Source: an uncultured delta proteobacterium
GTDB taxonomy: Bacteria; Desulfobacterota; Syntrophorhabdia; Syntrophorhabdales; Syntrophorhabdaceae
Assembly: GCA_903872255.1 (NCBI GenBank)
Contig: CAIQJW010000072.1
Coordinates: 1-8,640, forward strand
DNA: 8,640 nucleotides
Reading direction: 5' to 3'
Part shown: piece by piece, positions 1 through 5,990 of the stretch
How the letters are laid out: each line of letters opens with the position of its first letter
Position numbering within the stretch: position 1 is the stretch's first letter
Position numbers and translations under genes: made by a program
Notes under the pieces: generated by a model
Told to the model about the DNA's origin: nothing
The model's database searches: none
What the model saw: the letters and a program-made list of their open reading frames with translations, nothing else

Positions 1-14
1 AAAACATCTTTTAC

Positions 15-56
15 AATAGGGTAGTCCATGTTTTTACTATCAGGGCAAACCCTATT
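15..56. repeat. Inverted repeat AATAGGGT / ACCCTATT in the left-edge spacer
   Basis: AATAGGGT (15-22) and its exact complement ACCCTATT (49-56) are separated by 26 bases. Related CCCTA-type words recur nearby: CCCCTAT at 73-79 on the plus strand, CCCCATA on the minus strand (116-122) and CCCTA near 177. The spacer 1-196 is AT-rich and has no convincing reading frame. It lies downstream of the minus-strand regulator gene that ends at 197. A paired, repeated motif could be an operator for a gene beyond the left edge, but no promoter or terminator is clear here and the function is unknown. Confidence 0.35.
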
Positions 57-196
57 TTGTGTATAAGGTAATCCCCTATGTTATGTTAATCATTACTGGA
101 CAAAGGTTTACAAGGTATGGGGAATAACAATTTAAATTTTGCCGTGCCAAATATTATCCGGCCTTATAGTCAACACCCTACGATCTTTCAGGCTTT

Positions 197-850
197 CTAA
201 TGACCGCTTTGCACCCATTGTATCGCATATTTCAGAAGGTCCGTCCCATCGCTGAGCTTGAGCTTATCCTTGATATGGGCCCGATATGACTCGACTGTCT
301 TTATGCTCAGGTGAAGTCTTTCCGCTATCTGGCGGGTCTTGTGGCCCTGACCGATCAGTCGGAAAACCGTCAGTTCGCGGTTGCTGAGCAGGTCCATAGG
401 AGATGTCGCCTGGTTCACTCCTTCGACTGAAACGAACTTCTCGAGCATTTTTGTTGTTATCCGCTCGCTGACAAAGATCTCGCCTTCCAATACCTTCCGT
501 ATCGCGATAAGGACCTTATCGAGCGCTTCCTGCTTCATGATGTAGCCTCGTGCACCGGCGCGAAGCGACCTTTCGGCGTACAATGTTTCATCATGCATGG
601 ATACGACGAGGACCGGTATGTCCTTATGGCGCAACCTTAACTCCTTTATCAGTTCGATCCCGTCAATACCGGGAAGCGAAATATCGACTATCGCCATATC
701 GGGAATATTTTTCTCGATAGATTCAAGCGCCATCTGCGCATGTTCGGCCTCTGCCGATACAACAAGGTCAGGCTCCTGATTGATGAGAAGCGCAAGGCCC
801 TTTCGCAATATCGGATGATCGTCAACTATGAGTATCTTCCGTTTTGTCAC
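197..850 (-). CDS. NarL/FixJ-family response regulator, partner of the upstream kinase
   Basis: This is a 217-residue cytoplasmic two-component response regulator that should bind DNA when phosphorylated. The receiver domain (about 4-120) shows the acidic pair D10-D11, phosphoacceptor D56 in VDISLPG, switch residue S84 and conserved K106. A linker leads to a LuxR/GerE-type helix-turn-helix (about 152-210) with LSNRELTVFRLIGQG and the recognition-helix stretch LSIKTVESYRAHI. Length and domain order are normal for the family. The start is GTG at 850. It overlaps the kinase stop as GTGA, and GGAGG lies six bases upstream inside the last kinase codons, so translational coupling is likely. The kinase encoded just upstream is the presumed phosphate donor. 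Target genes cannot be deduced from the window. Confidence 0.95.
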   Translation of the reverse strand: MTKRKILIVDDHPILRKGLALLINQEPDLVVSAEAEHAQMALESIEKNIPDMAIVDISLPGIDGIELIKELRLRHKDIPVLVVSMHDETLYAERSLRAGARGYIMKQEALDKVLIAIRKVLEGEIFVSERITTKMLEKFVSVEGVNQATSPMDLLSNRELTVFRLIGQGHKTRQIAERLHLSIKTVESYRAHIKDKLKLSDGTDLLKYAIQWVQSGH

Positions 851-2421
851 AGGTATCCTCCGTCATGCACAACTTTAATTCGCCCGTCAGGCGCCCTGTT
901 CGAAAAAAAACATTGAATGAGTGTGCCGCCGGTGCCGGGTGCCTTGATCTCCAATACCGCGCCGATCATAGACGCGCGGTATTGCATGATACTCAGTCCC
1001 ATCCCTTTGCCCTGGTTTTGTGTGCTGCCGATACCTACCCCGTTATCCTTAATTGTCAGAAGGCAGCTTGCGCCTTCCTGTTTCAGGGCGATCGTTACGA
1101 TATCGGCCTTGCCGTGTTTTATGGCATTATTCAATGCCTCCTGGGCGATACGGTATACATGCGACGCGGCGGCATTATCGCTTAACAGGACAGGTTTATC
1201 ACATTCAAACCTGCATGTAACCCCGAAAAGCTTCTCTACATTTGACGCAAGTTCGATAAGCGCCATCATGAGCCCGTCAGCCTCGAGACGCACGGGGTTG
1301 AGCCCGCGGGCGAAACCCCGGGTGAGCGTGATGGCCTGGTCGAGAAGTTCCACGATCTCAAGTACATCCTCGGACTTGATAGGCTGCTGCGTTGCCGTCT
1401 TCCTCTCCAGTACTTTACTCATGAACCCGATTCCGGCCAGATGCTGACAGAGGCTGTCGTGGAGGTCCTGCCCAATCCTGCGCTGTTCCCGGCCACTGAT
1501 CTCAAGTATCTCCCTTTCCAATCTTTTGCGCCGGGTTGTATCCCGAACAATGCCGAGGGCTTTGTTGGGGCCTGACATAACGATGCGTACCTCGATATCG
1601 CTGACGTCTCCGCCGAGCGCCAGATGCTGCTCATATATCTGTGCCTTGCCGGTTGCAAGGGATTGTCCTACATATGCCATGGCCTGATCGAGAAGGCGGC
1701 GCGGGAACACTTTTCCCTTATCGGAAATATCAAAAATACTGCGTCCGATAAATTCCTGAGTGAAGTTCTTGAGCGAGAAAAAACTGCCGGCGTGCAGGCC
1801 AAGGAGAACGCCCGAGCTATTGACCTGGAACATCAGGTCGGGAATCGCCTCGAGGAGTGCCCTGTTTTGGGACTCGCTTTCTTTCAGCGCTTCTTCGCTG
1901 AATTTTACCTCGACCATCTGGCCCATACGCTCCGCAATGACGTTTATAAGAGTCCTTTCCTCCTTCAGAAAAGGCCCTTCGTCGGCCTTCGGTCTTTTTT
2001 CACGATAAAAAACCTCAAGTGAACCGGAGACACTGCCATGAACTACGATATTCTGGGATTGCTTCCATTTTGTCCTTTCGAAATTGCGGCTTGTAAAAGC
2101 GCGATCGTTCAGGATGATCCGGCTCGATGTTATCTCGGGGTACTGCCACGCATCGGGAATAATGTCCACTGTTCTTTGCGCGATCTCTTCGAGGGTAGCC
2201 CCTTTTCTCTCGATAATGGCCGATATGGTATAGAGGCAGTTCAACTCCTTTACGCGTTCATTGAGTTCGTATGTTCTTTTTTCGAGTTCCTGCTGAAATA
2301 ATTTATGCTGCCGGTCGCGATCAGTTAAACGTTGTATCTTCTGTTCCGCTTTCCCGAGGGCAGCAAGCAGTTCTTTATTGTCTGTACGGTCAATTAATGA
2401 CGTTTTATTTTGATTTCCCAT
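847..2421 (-). CDS. Soluble sensor histidine kinase, GAF-like + PAS + HisKA_3 + HATPase_c
   Basis: This 524-residue protein has no membrane segment, so it probably senses a cytosolic signal. An N-terminal charged coiled coil (about 15-62) leads to a GAF-like region (about 60-172), beginning LNCLYTISAIIERKG with WQYPEI near 92-97, often seen in PAS kinases. A PAS domain follows (about 182-296), ending in GIVRDTTRRK. The HisKA_3 dimerisation domain starts near 310 and carries the phospho-accepting H321 in RIGQDLHDSL. The ATPase domain (about 415-508) has the N box EALNNAIKHG, the G1 box DNGVGIG (459-465) and the G2 box GKGMGLSIMQ. All catalytic motifs are intact. The family phosphorylates NarL-type regulators, and one is encoded directly downstream with a 4-base overlap. 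The ATG at 2421 has no strong Shine-Dalgarno and probably a leader of only about 14 bases. The ligand is unknown. Confidence 0.93.
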   Translation of the reverse strand: MGNQNKTSLIDRTDNKELLAALGKAEQKIQRLTDRDRQHKLFQQELEKRTYELNERVKELNCLYTISAIIERKGATLEEIAQRTVDIIPDAWQYPEITSSRIILNDRAFTSRNFERTKWKQSQNIVVHGSVSGSLEVFYREKRPKADEGPFLKEERTLINVIAERMGQMVEVKFSEEALKESESQNRALLEAIPDLMFQVNSSGVLLGLHAGSFFSLKNFTQEFIGRSIFDISDKGKVFPRRLLDQAMAYVGQSLATGKAQIYEQHLALGGDVSDIEVRIVMSGPNKALGIVRDTTRRKRLEREILEISGREQRRIGQDLHDSLCQHLAGIGFMSKVLERKTATQQPIKSEDVLEIVELLDQAITLTRGFARGLNPVRLEADGLMMALIELASNVEKLFGVTCRFECDKPVLLSDNAAASHVYRIAQEALNNAIKHGKADIVTIALKQEGASCLLTIKDNGVGIGSTQNQGKGMGLSIMQYRASMIGAVLEIKAPGTGGTLIQCFFSNRAPDGRIKVVHDGGYL

Positions 2422-2441
2422 AATAGATCATTCGGCCCACG

Positions 2442-2471
2442 ATTATATCATAATGATGCCGTAAATCGTAA
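2442..2471 (-). promoter_or_regulatory. Candidate extended -10 promoter for the first kinase/regulator operon
   Basis: On the minus strand an extended -10, TGATATAAT (2450-2442), lies 18 bases after a weak -35-like TTACGA (2471-2466). Transcription would start near 2435, about 14 bases before the kinase ATG. The -10 is perfect, but the -35 matches only three of six positions. An isolated TTGACA on the same strand (2486-2481) has no well-spaced partner. The TCCGG-CT-CCGGA palindrome at 2495-2506 lies upstream and could be an operator. Part of the promoter overlaps the heptamer copy at 2460-2474. Confidence 0.5.
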
Positions 2472-2474
2472 GGC
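2460..2474 (+). repeat. Isolated copy of the heptamer-repeat sequence (GTAAATC GTAAGGC)
   Basis: The 15 bases CGTAAATCGTAAGGC here are identical to the minus strand of 8085-8099, the junction between the two unit types of the heptamer array at the end of the helicase gene. The surrounding ATGCC (2456-2460) and GGCAT (2471-2475) form a short inverted repeat. The copy covers the -35 region of the candidate kinase promoter, so it may be a relic of the same repeat family or a protein-binding site. Confidence 0.5.
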
Positions 2475-2581
2475 ATAGCGTGTCAAAAATATCATCCGGC
2501 TCCGGAATGTGTCCCCAATAGACCCATATTCGTCCCGCACTTGAGCATTTTCAATATTTTCTGTAACTATACTGCAAATCA

Positions 2582-2590
2582 TGCTATAAT
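2582..2590 (+). promoter_or_regulatory. Candidate extended -10 promoter for the flavoprotein/dipeptidase pair
   Basis: TGCTATAAT is a perfect extended -10 (TGn followed by TATAAT at 2585-2590). No good -35 lies 16-18 bases upstream; CTGTAA (2561-2566) is only a partial match, which is usual for extended -10 promoters. Transcription would begin near 2597 and give a leader of about 70 bases. No terminator is seen between the two plus-strand genes downstream, so the promoter may serve both. Confidence 0.5.
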
Positions 2591-2667
2591 TTTGAGTCGT
2601 GTTTTCATTTTATTCCTATGCTTGGCATTGAATAATCCTGTATAAACTGATTCACGGCATAAAAATA

Positions 2668-3789
2668 ATGATACTGCCAAAGCTTACCATAAAAGGAAAA
2701 ACCATGTCGTCGCCTATCATCCAGGGCGGCATGGGCATCGGAGTCTCGCTGTCGCCCCTCGCCAGTGCGGTTGCCGCCGAAGGCGGCCTCGGCGTTATAT
2801 CAAGCGCATGTCTTGACCGGCTTCTTGGAAAGAGAAACAACCGGAAGTACACCACATATGACGCCGTGTACGAAGAGGTCTGTTTGTCGAGAGAACTCGG
2901 CGGGATGTCCGGCATCAACGTCATGGTCGCTATAGGACGGGATTACGATGTGACGGTGAAGGCCTCAATTGATGCGAAAGTGGATGTGATCATCTCCGGA
3001 GGAGGATTGCCGCTTACTTTACCCGGCATCGCCGACCCCGGAGAATCGGCGCTGGTCCCCATCGTCTCGTCAACAAGGGCGCTTGAGATAATCTATAAGA
3101 AATGGGAACGGCTCGGCTACAGGCCGGACGCTATTGTGCTTGAGGGACCTCTCGCAGGCGGCCACCTCGGCTTCAAGGTCGAAGAGATCAATCTGGAATC
3201 CAACAAACTCGAAAATTTATTTCCCCCCGTAAAGGAATACGTGTCAAAGCACGGCGATGTGCCCGTGATCGTCGCGGGAGGGATATACGATCATAACGAT
3301 ATAGTGCGTTTTCTTGCCATGGGTGCCGATGGCGTGCAGGTGGGGACCCGTTTTCTCGTCACCGCCGAAAGCAGCGCCACGGATGAATACAAGCAGGCTG
3401 TCATTGATGCCCGCCCCGAGGACATAGTCGTGTCGTTCAGGCCGGGCTCTCCCTGCGGACTGCCTTTCATGGTCATAAAGGATGCCCCGATGTTTGCCTC
3501 GTCGCTGGCCCAACGAAGAAAGCCTCGCTGCGACAAGGGCTATATCATGACGAAGAACAGGGACGGCCAATACGCCGTCTGCAAGGCACAAACCGATAAC
3601 GAAGGCTTTTTCTGCATCTGCAACGGGCTCTTGAGTTCGGGCGGATACAACACCGATGCCGAGGAACCGCTCTACACTGTCGGAGTCAACGGTTATCGAA
3701 TAGATAGAACAACAACTGTCCATGAGGTCATGCAGGAGCTTCAGGGCGTAATGCCTTCATCCGGCCTTGTATCCCCCGAAGCAGCCTGA
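2668..3789 (+). CDS. Nitronate monooxygenase / FabK-like FMN-dependent TIM-barrel protein
   Basis: This 373-residue soluble protein belongs to the nitronate monooxygenase (2-nitropropane dioxygenase) superfamily, which also contains the FabK enoyl-ACP reductases. Visible family marks are PIIQGGMGIGVS near the N-terminus (16-27), GGGLPLTLPG (111-120), EGPLAGGHLGF (159-169) with the active-site-type H166, and the FMN phosphate-binding strands VAGGIYD (202-208) and GADGVQVGTRF (219-229). Members oxidise nitronates or reduce enoyl thioesters, and the sequence alone does not say which. The C-terminal part has cysteines at 263, 288, 305, 316 and 318. The ATG at 2668 restores the usual segment before PIIQGG but has no clear Shine-Dalgarno. 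ATG 2704 has AAGGA six bases upstream and would remove only 12 residues. The dipeptidase gene follows 22 bases downstream. Confidence 0.88.
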   Translation: MILPKLTIKGKTMSSPIIQGGMGIGVSLSPLASAVAAEGGLGVISSACLDRLLGKRNNRKYTTYDAVYEEVCLSRELGGMSGINVMVAIGRDYDVTVKASIDAKVDVIISGGGLPLTLPGIADPGESALVPIVSSTRALEIIYKKWERLGYRPDAIVLEGPLAGGHLGFKVEEINLESNKLENLFPPVKEYVSKHGDVPVIVAGGIYDHNDIVRFLAMGADGVQVGTRFLVTAESSATDEYKQAVIDARPEDIVVSFRPGSPCGLPFMVIKDAPMFASSLAQRRKPRCDKGYIMTKNRDGQYAVCKAQTDNEGFFCICNGLLSSGGYNTDAEEPLYTVGVNGYRIDRTTTVHEVMQELQGVMPSSGLVSPEAA

Positions 3790-3811
3790 ATATCATAGCC
3801 GGGGTGCCGAT

Positions 3812-4588
3812 ATGAGATCAAAATGTTTCCATTTTGTTCTGCTATCCTTCGTGGTCCTGACACTGACGATACTCCCGGCGCCTTTTTATGCACGGGCAGA
3901 CCAGAGTGTTGAGGACCGCTTCGTCGACGTCCAGAAACTTATTCCTTCAATAAAAATGGATATGCGGTATTTTACTCCGCATAATTTCGTCGGGAAAAGG
4001 ATTGACGGCTATAACGCGCCGAAATGTCTCCTGACGATCGAGGCGGCCAATGCCTTGAAGAAGGTCCAATCGGATCTCAAGCCTTTCTCGTTCTCGCTCA
4101 AGATATATGATTGTTACCGGCCCCAACGGGCCGTTGATCACTTCGTGCGGTGGGCGAAGGATACCAGTGACACAACGACAAAAAAGGAATTTTACCCGAC
4201 GGTGGACAAGTCCCGGTTATTTGCTGACGGTTATATTGCTCAAAAGTCGGGGCATTCCCGCGGAAGTACTATCGATCTGACGATCATACCGCTTCCTGCC
4301 CCTGCCGAAGAAACATACCGGCCGGGTCAGGAGCTTTTCCCCTGTTTCCTGCCGGCAGCGAAACGCTTCGGAGACAACTCCCTGGATATGGGAACGGGCT
4401 TCGATTGCTTTCACGAGCATGCCCACACGGCAACGAGGGACGTGGGCCGAGACCAGCGTACAAACAGGCTCCTTCTGAGATCACTCATGGAAAAGCACGG
4501 CTTTGTCAATTATGACCTTGAATGGTGGCATTTCACACTAAAGGGCGAACCTTTCCCGGATACGTATTTTGATTTCCCGATAGAATAG
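3812..4588 (+). CDS. Exported D-alanyl-D-alanine dipeptidase, VanX family (peptidase M15D)
   Basis: This is a zinc dipeptidase that should hydrolyse D-Ala-D-Ala. The ATG at 3812 gives 258 residues with a clear Sec signal peptide: R2 and K4, a hydrophobic core at about 8-22 and an AxA cleavage site at A27-R28-A29. An in-frame TTG at 3767 would put 15 polar residues before the signal and overlap the previous gene, so it is less likely. GGGG lies about 8 bases before the ATG. The mature enzyme has YDCYRP with R103, SGHSRGSTID with zinc ligands H148 and D155, and EWWH with catalytic base E237 and ligand H240. These spacings match VanX R71, H116, D123, E181 and H184 as I recall them. Export argues for peptidoglycan dipeptide recycling, like the periplasmic PcgL, rather than vancomycin resistance. 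No vanH, vanA or vanS/R genes are adjacent. Confidence 0.9.
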   Translation: MRSKCFHFVLLSFVVLTLTILPAPFYARADQSVEDRFVDVQKLIPSIKMDMRYFTPHNFVGKRIDGYNAPKCLLTIEAANALKKVQSDLKPFSFSLKIYDCYRPQRAVDHFVRWAKDTSDTTTKKEFYPTVDKSRLFADGYIAQKSGHSRGSTIDLTIIPLPAPAEETYRPGQELFPCFLPAAKRFGDNSLDMGTGFDCFHEHAHTATRDVGRDQRTNRLLLRSLMEKHGFVNYDLEWWHFTLKGEPFPDTYFDFPIE

Positions 4589-4735
4589 AAAAAGATAAGG
4601 AAAGCATGGCACATCTTGAGCGATTGGCCTCACGAAAAACTTCTTCGGGGTATGTTGGGGGGGGTTATAGGGGCCAACCATGACGCGCCATGCTTGTGGG
4701 GCGTCGTTAATACCGGATACCGATACCGCACTCAT
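4538..4735 (-). CDS. Possible small ORF coupled to the lone receiver gene
   Basis: A 65-codon frame begins at ATG 4735 and overlaps the receiver stop codon as ATGA, the same geometry as the kinase/regulator pair downstream of 7870. AGGAGAG lies six bases upstream, inside the last receiver codons. The product would start MSAVSVSGINDAPQAWR and end basic and hydrophobic. I recognise no domain. Against a real gene: the frame runs 51 bases into the 3' end of the dipeptidase gene on the other strand and crosses the inverted-repeat/G-rich element, so its composition may be that of non-coding DNA. Confidence 0.2.
   Translation of the reverse strand: MSAVSVSGINDAPQAWRVMVGPYNPPQHTPKKFFVRPIAQDVPCFPYLFLFYREIKIRIRERFAL
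4602..4695 (-). terminator. Long-loop inverted repeat with U-rich tail after the receiver gene
   Basis: A perfect 9-bp inverted repeat, AAGCATGGC (4602-4610) and GCCATGCTT (4687-4695), spans a 76-base interior. Read on the minus strand the second arm is followed by a U-rich run, UCCUUAUCUUUUUCUAUU, as expected after an intrinsic terminator. In the plus direction no U tract follows. A second imperfect stem, GACGC/GCGTC (4682-4705), overlaps the right arm and could compete with it. The interior holds a G-quadruplex-like run and a GTTGG/CCAAC pair (4654-4678). The interior is long for a terminator, so the call is tentative. Confidence 0.35.
4647..4673 (+). other. G-quadruplex-like sequence between convergent genes
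   Basis: The plus strand has GGGG (4647-4650), eight G in a row (4657-4664) and GGGG (4670-4673), with linkers of 6 and 5 bases. Splitting the eight-G run into two tracts satisfies the usual pattern of four G3+ runs with loops of 1-7 bases. It is in the 143-base gap between the converging dipeptidase and receiver genes and would be present in the dipeptidase mRNA tail. Folding is a prediction only. Confidence 0.4.
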
Positions 4736-5109
4736 CGTATGCTCTCCTCGCACTCAACAATATCGGACAGTACCGGCACCAGATCATCATAGAGCCTTCT
4801 CTTCGTTATAAAGGCGGTCGCACCGGCCTTCATAGCCGCTTCCTTGTACATGCCGTTCTCGTGGACGGTCAGGATAACAACCTTGGTATCGGGCAAAATG
4901 GATTTAACCCGGGATGTGGCGTCTATCCCGTTGATACCCGGCATATCGATATCCATTATGATCACGTTCGGCGATTCCTGGCGAATACATGTCAGAGCCT
5001 CATTCGCAGTCCTCATTTCAACAAATGAACATCCTGGAAGCTCATCGCTCAACCATTCATGAAGAAGTCTCCTCAGATTAACGTGATCGTCCACTATCAT
5101 TATGTTCAT
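4732..5109 (-). CDS. Stand-alone receiver-domain protein (CheY-like architecture)
   Basis: This 125-residue protein is a complete receiver domain and nothing else. It has the acidic pair D7-D8, phosphoacceptor D53 in IIMDIDMPG, switch residue T81 in VVILTVHE and K103. The chain stops after the last helix (VECEESIR), with no output domain. The next frame downstream shows no helix-turn-helix remnant, so it does not look like a broken NarL regulator. Its opening MNIMIVDDHVNLRRLL and overall style are closest to NarL-family receivers. The ATG at 5109 has GGAGA six bases upstream. The gene lies downstream of the second kinase/regulator pair on the same strand but behind a repeat element and with its own candidate promoter. 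Likely roles are phosphate sink, relay intermediate or control through protein contact; the sequence does not distinguish these. Confidence 0.92.
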   Translation of the reverse strand: MNIMIVDDHVNLRRLLHEWLSDELPGCSFVEMRTANEALTCIRQESPNVIIMDIDMPGINGIDATSRVKSILPDTKVVILTVHENGMYKEAAMKAGATAFITKRRLYDDLVPVLSDIVECEESIR

Positions 5110-5134
5110 TTTATTCTCCGCAATCGATATCTAT

Positions 5135-5164
5135 ACTATAAGCATCATTTCTTGAAATTGTCTG
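5135..5164 (-). promoter_or_regulatory. Candidate sigma70-type promoter for the lone receiver gene
   Basis: On the minus strand CAGACA (5164-5159, four of six matches to TTGACA) and TATAGT (5140-5135, five of six matches to TATAAT) are 18 bases apart. The start would be near 5128, about 18 bases before the receiver ATG and just ahead of its GGAGA. It lies after the repeat element that follows the upstream regulator gene, so the receiver may be transcribed separately. Confidence 0.45.
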
Positions 5165-5198
5165 TCGGGAGATCATGACAAAAATGAAAGAAAAGTTT

Positions 5199-5260
5199 GA
5201 AAAAGATAGGTGATGGGTGATGGGGTTTCTTGTTTTTCCTATACTGTTATATTCTTTTCC
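5199..5260 (-). other. Two-unit opposite-bias heptamer arm and U tract, possible weak terminator
   Basis: On the plus strand GGTGATG occurs twice in tandem (5209-5222), preceded by GAAAAAGATA (5199-5208). In a minus-strand transcript this reads CAUCACC twice, then UAUC, then UUUUU. It is separated from the heptamer array at 5261-5337 by 38 AT-rich bases. The order (array, spacer, two opposite-bias heptamers, U tract) is the same as at 7965-8112, but pairing with the array is poor here, mostly G-G to C-C within each unit. GAAAAAGATA also occurs at 4588-4597. Confidence 0.3.
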
Positions 5261-5337
5261 GTTCGCCTTTAGCCTTTAGCCTTTAGCCGTTCGCCTTTAG
5301 CCGTTCGCCTTTAGCCGTTCGCCTTTAGCCGTTCGCC
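5261..5337. repeat. Heptamer tandem array, 11 units of GTTCGCC / TTTAGCC
   Basis: Eleven exact 7-base units run without interruption: with A = GTTCGCC and B = TTTAGCC the order is A B B B A B A B A B A. The later part is therefore a 14-base AB repeat. On the minus strand the units are GGCGAAC and GGCTAAA. The last unit ends at 5337, which is also the last base of the stop codon of the upstream regulator, so the array starts immediately at that gene's end. There are no spacers, so this is not a CRISPR array. Perfect units suggest recent expansion or copy-number variability. Confidence 0.95.
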
Positions 5338-5990
5338 TATTCCAATTCTGTCAGTCCGTAACGGATGGCAAGTTTCACCAGGGAAGGTATGTCGCTCACG
5401 CCGAGCTTCTGCATAAGGCGGCTCCTGTACGTCTCGATCGTTTTCGGTGAAAGAAACATTATGCCCGCTATCTCGGCGCTTGATCTTCCTTCGGATACCA
5501 TTTGAAGTATTTCGCGTTCACGCTGGGTCAGGCGTTCTACGGGATTGTCAGGCTCTTTCGATACCTGCGTATTGAGGTATTCTTCAATAACCCGGTCGGA
5601 GATCTTTTGGCTTAAATATCTCGTACCCATGTGGACGGCTTTAATAGCGGCGACGACTTCGGTCCCCGCCGATTCCTTTAGCAGATAACCCCGGGCGCCG
5701 ACCTTCAAGGAACGATAGATATGCTCGGTTGTCGAATACATGGAAAGAATAATGACCCTGGTTGAAGGACATTCCTTGAGGATCCGGTCGGCAGCTTCGA
5801 TGCCGTTCAATTCAGGCATAGCTATATCCATAATAACAATATCCGGGCGCAGTTTTTTCGCCTGGACTACCGCATCCCTTCCATTTCTTGCCTCGCCTGT
5901 CACGATAATGCCAGGCTGGGATTCCAGAAGCAATTTGAGCCCGTCGCGAATGATGGCATGGTCATCCGCTATCACGACAGTGATATTCAT
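5337..5990 (-). CDS. NarL/FixJ-family response regulator, partner of the MASE3 kinase
   Basis: This 217-residue DNA-binding response regulator has a receiver domain (about 3-118) with D9-D10, phosphoacceptor D55 in VIMDIAMPE, switch residue S83 and K105. A LuxR/GerE helix-turn-helix (about 150-212) follows, opening with RLTQREREILQMVSEG and including LSPKTIETYRSRL. It is the same length as the regulator at 197-850 and clearly paralogous. The ATG at 5990 overlaps the kinase stop as ATGA. GGAGG lies seven bases upstream within the kinase's last codons, so the pair is probably translationally coupled. The stop codon touches the heptamer array, so the end of its mRNA must contain the repeat. Targets are unknown. 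Confidence 0.95.
   Translation of the reverse strand: MNITVVIADDHAIIRDGLKLLLESQPGIIVTGEARNGRDAVVQAKKLRPDIVIMDIAMPELNGIEAADRILKECPSTRVIILSMYSTTEHIYRSLKVGARGYLLKESAGTEVVAAIKAVHMGTRYLSQKISDRVIEEYLNTQVSKEPDNPVERLTQREREILQMVSEGRSSAEIAGIMFLSPKTIETYRSRLMQKLGVSDIPSLVKLAIRYGLTELE

Noticed and set aside
130..165. Sigma54-type promoter (TGGCAC on the minus strand)
   Set aside because: TGGCAC is present but the required GC element at the -12 position is missing.
844..2301. Several plus-strand frames of 80-176 codons opposite the first kinase gene
   Set aside because: They are antisense to an intact, motif-complete kinase and show no domain or start context of their own.
3244..3723. 159-codon minus-strand frame inside the flavoprotein gene
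   Set aside because: It is the shadow of a well-supported gene, with no recognisable domain.
3767..3811. Upstream TTG start for the dipeptidase
   Set aside because: It would add 15 polar residues before a good signal peptide and overlap the preceding gene; the ATG at 3812 fits better.
3812..4588. Vancomycin-resistance determinant
   Set aside because: There are no VanH or VanA ligase genes nearby, and the enzyme is predicted to be exported; the two kinases here are not VanS-type.
5261..5337. CRISPR-like array
   Set aside because: Units are 7 bases, directly adjacent and without spacers; no cas gene is nearby.
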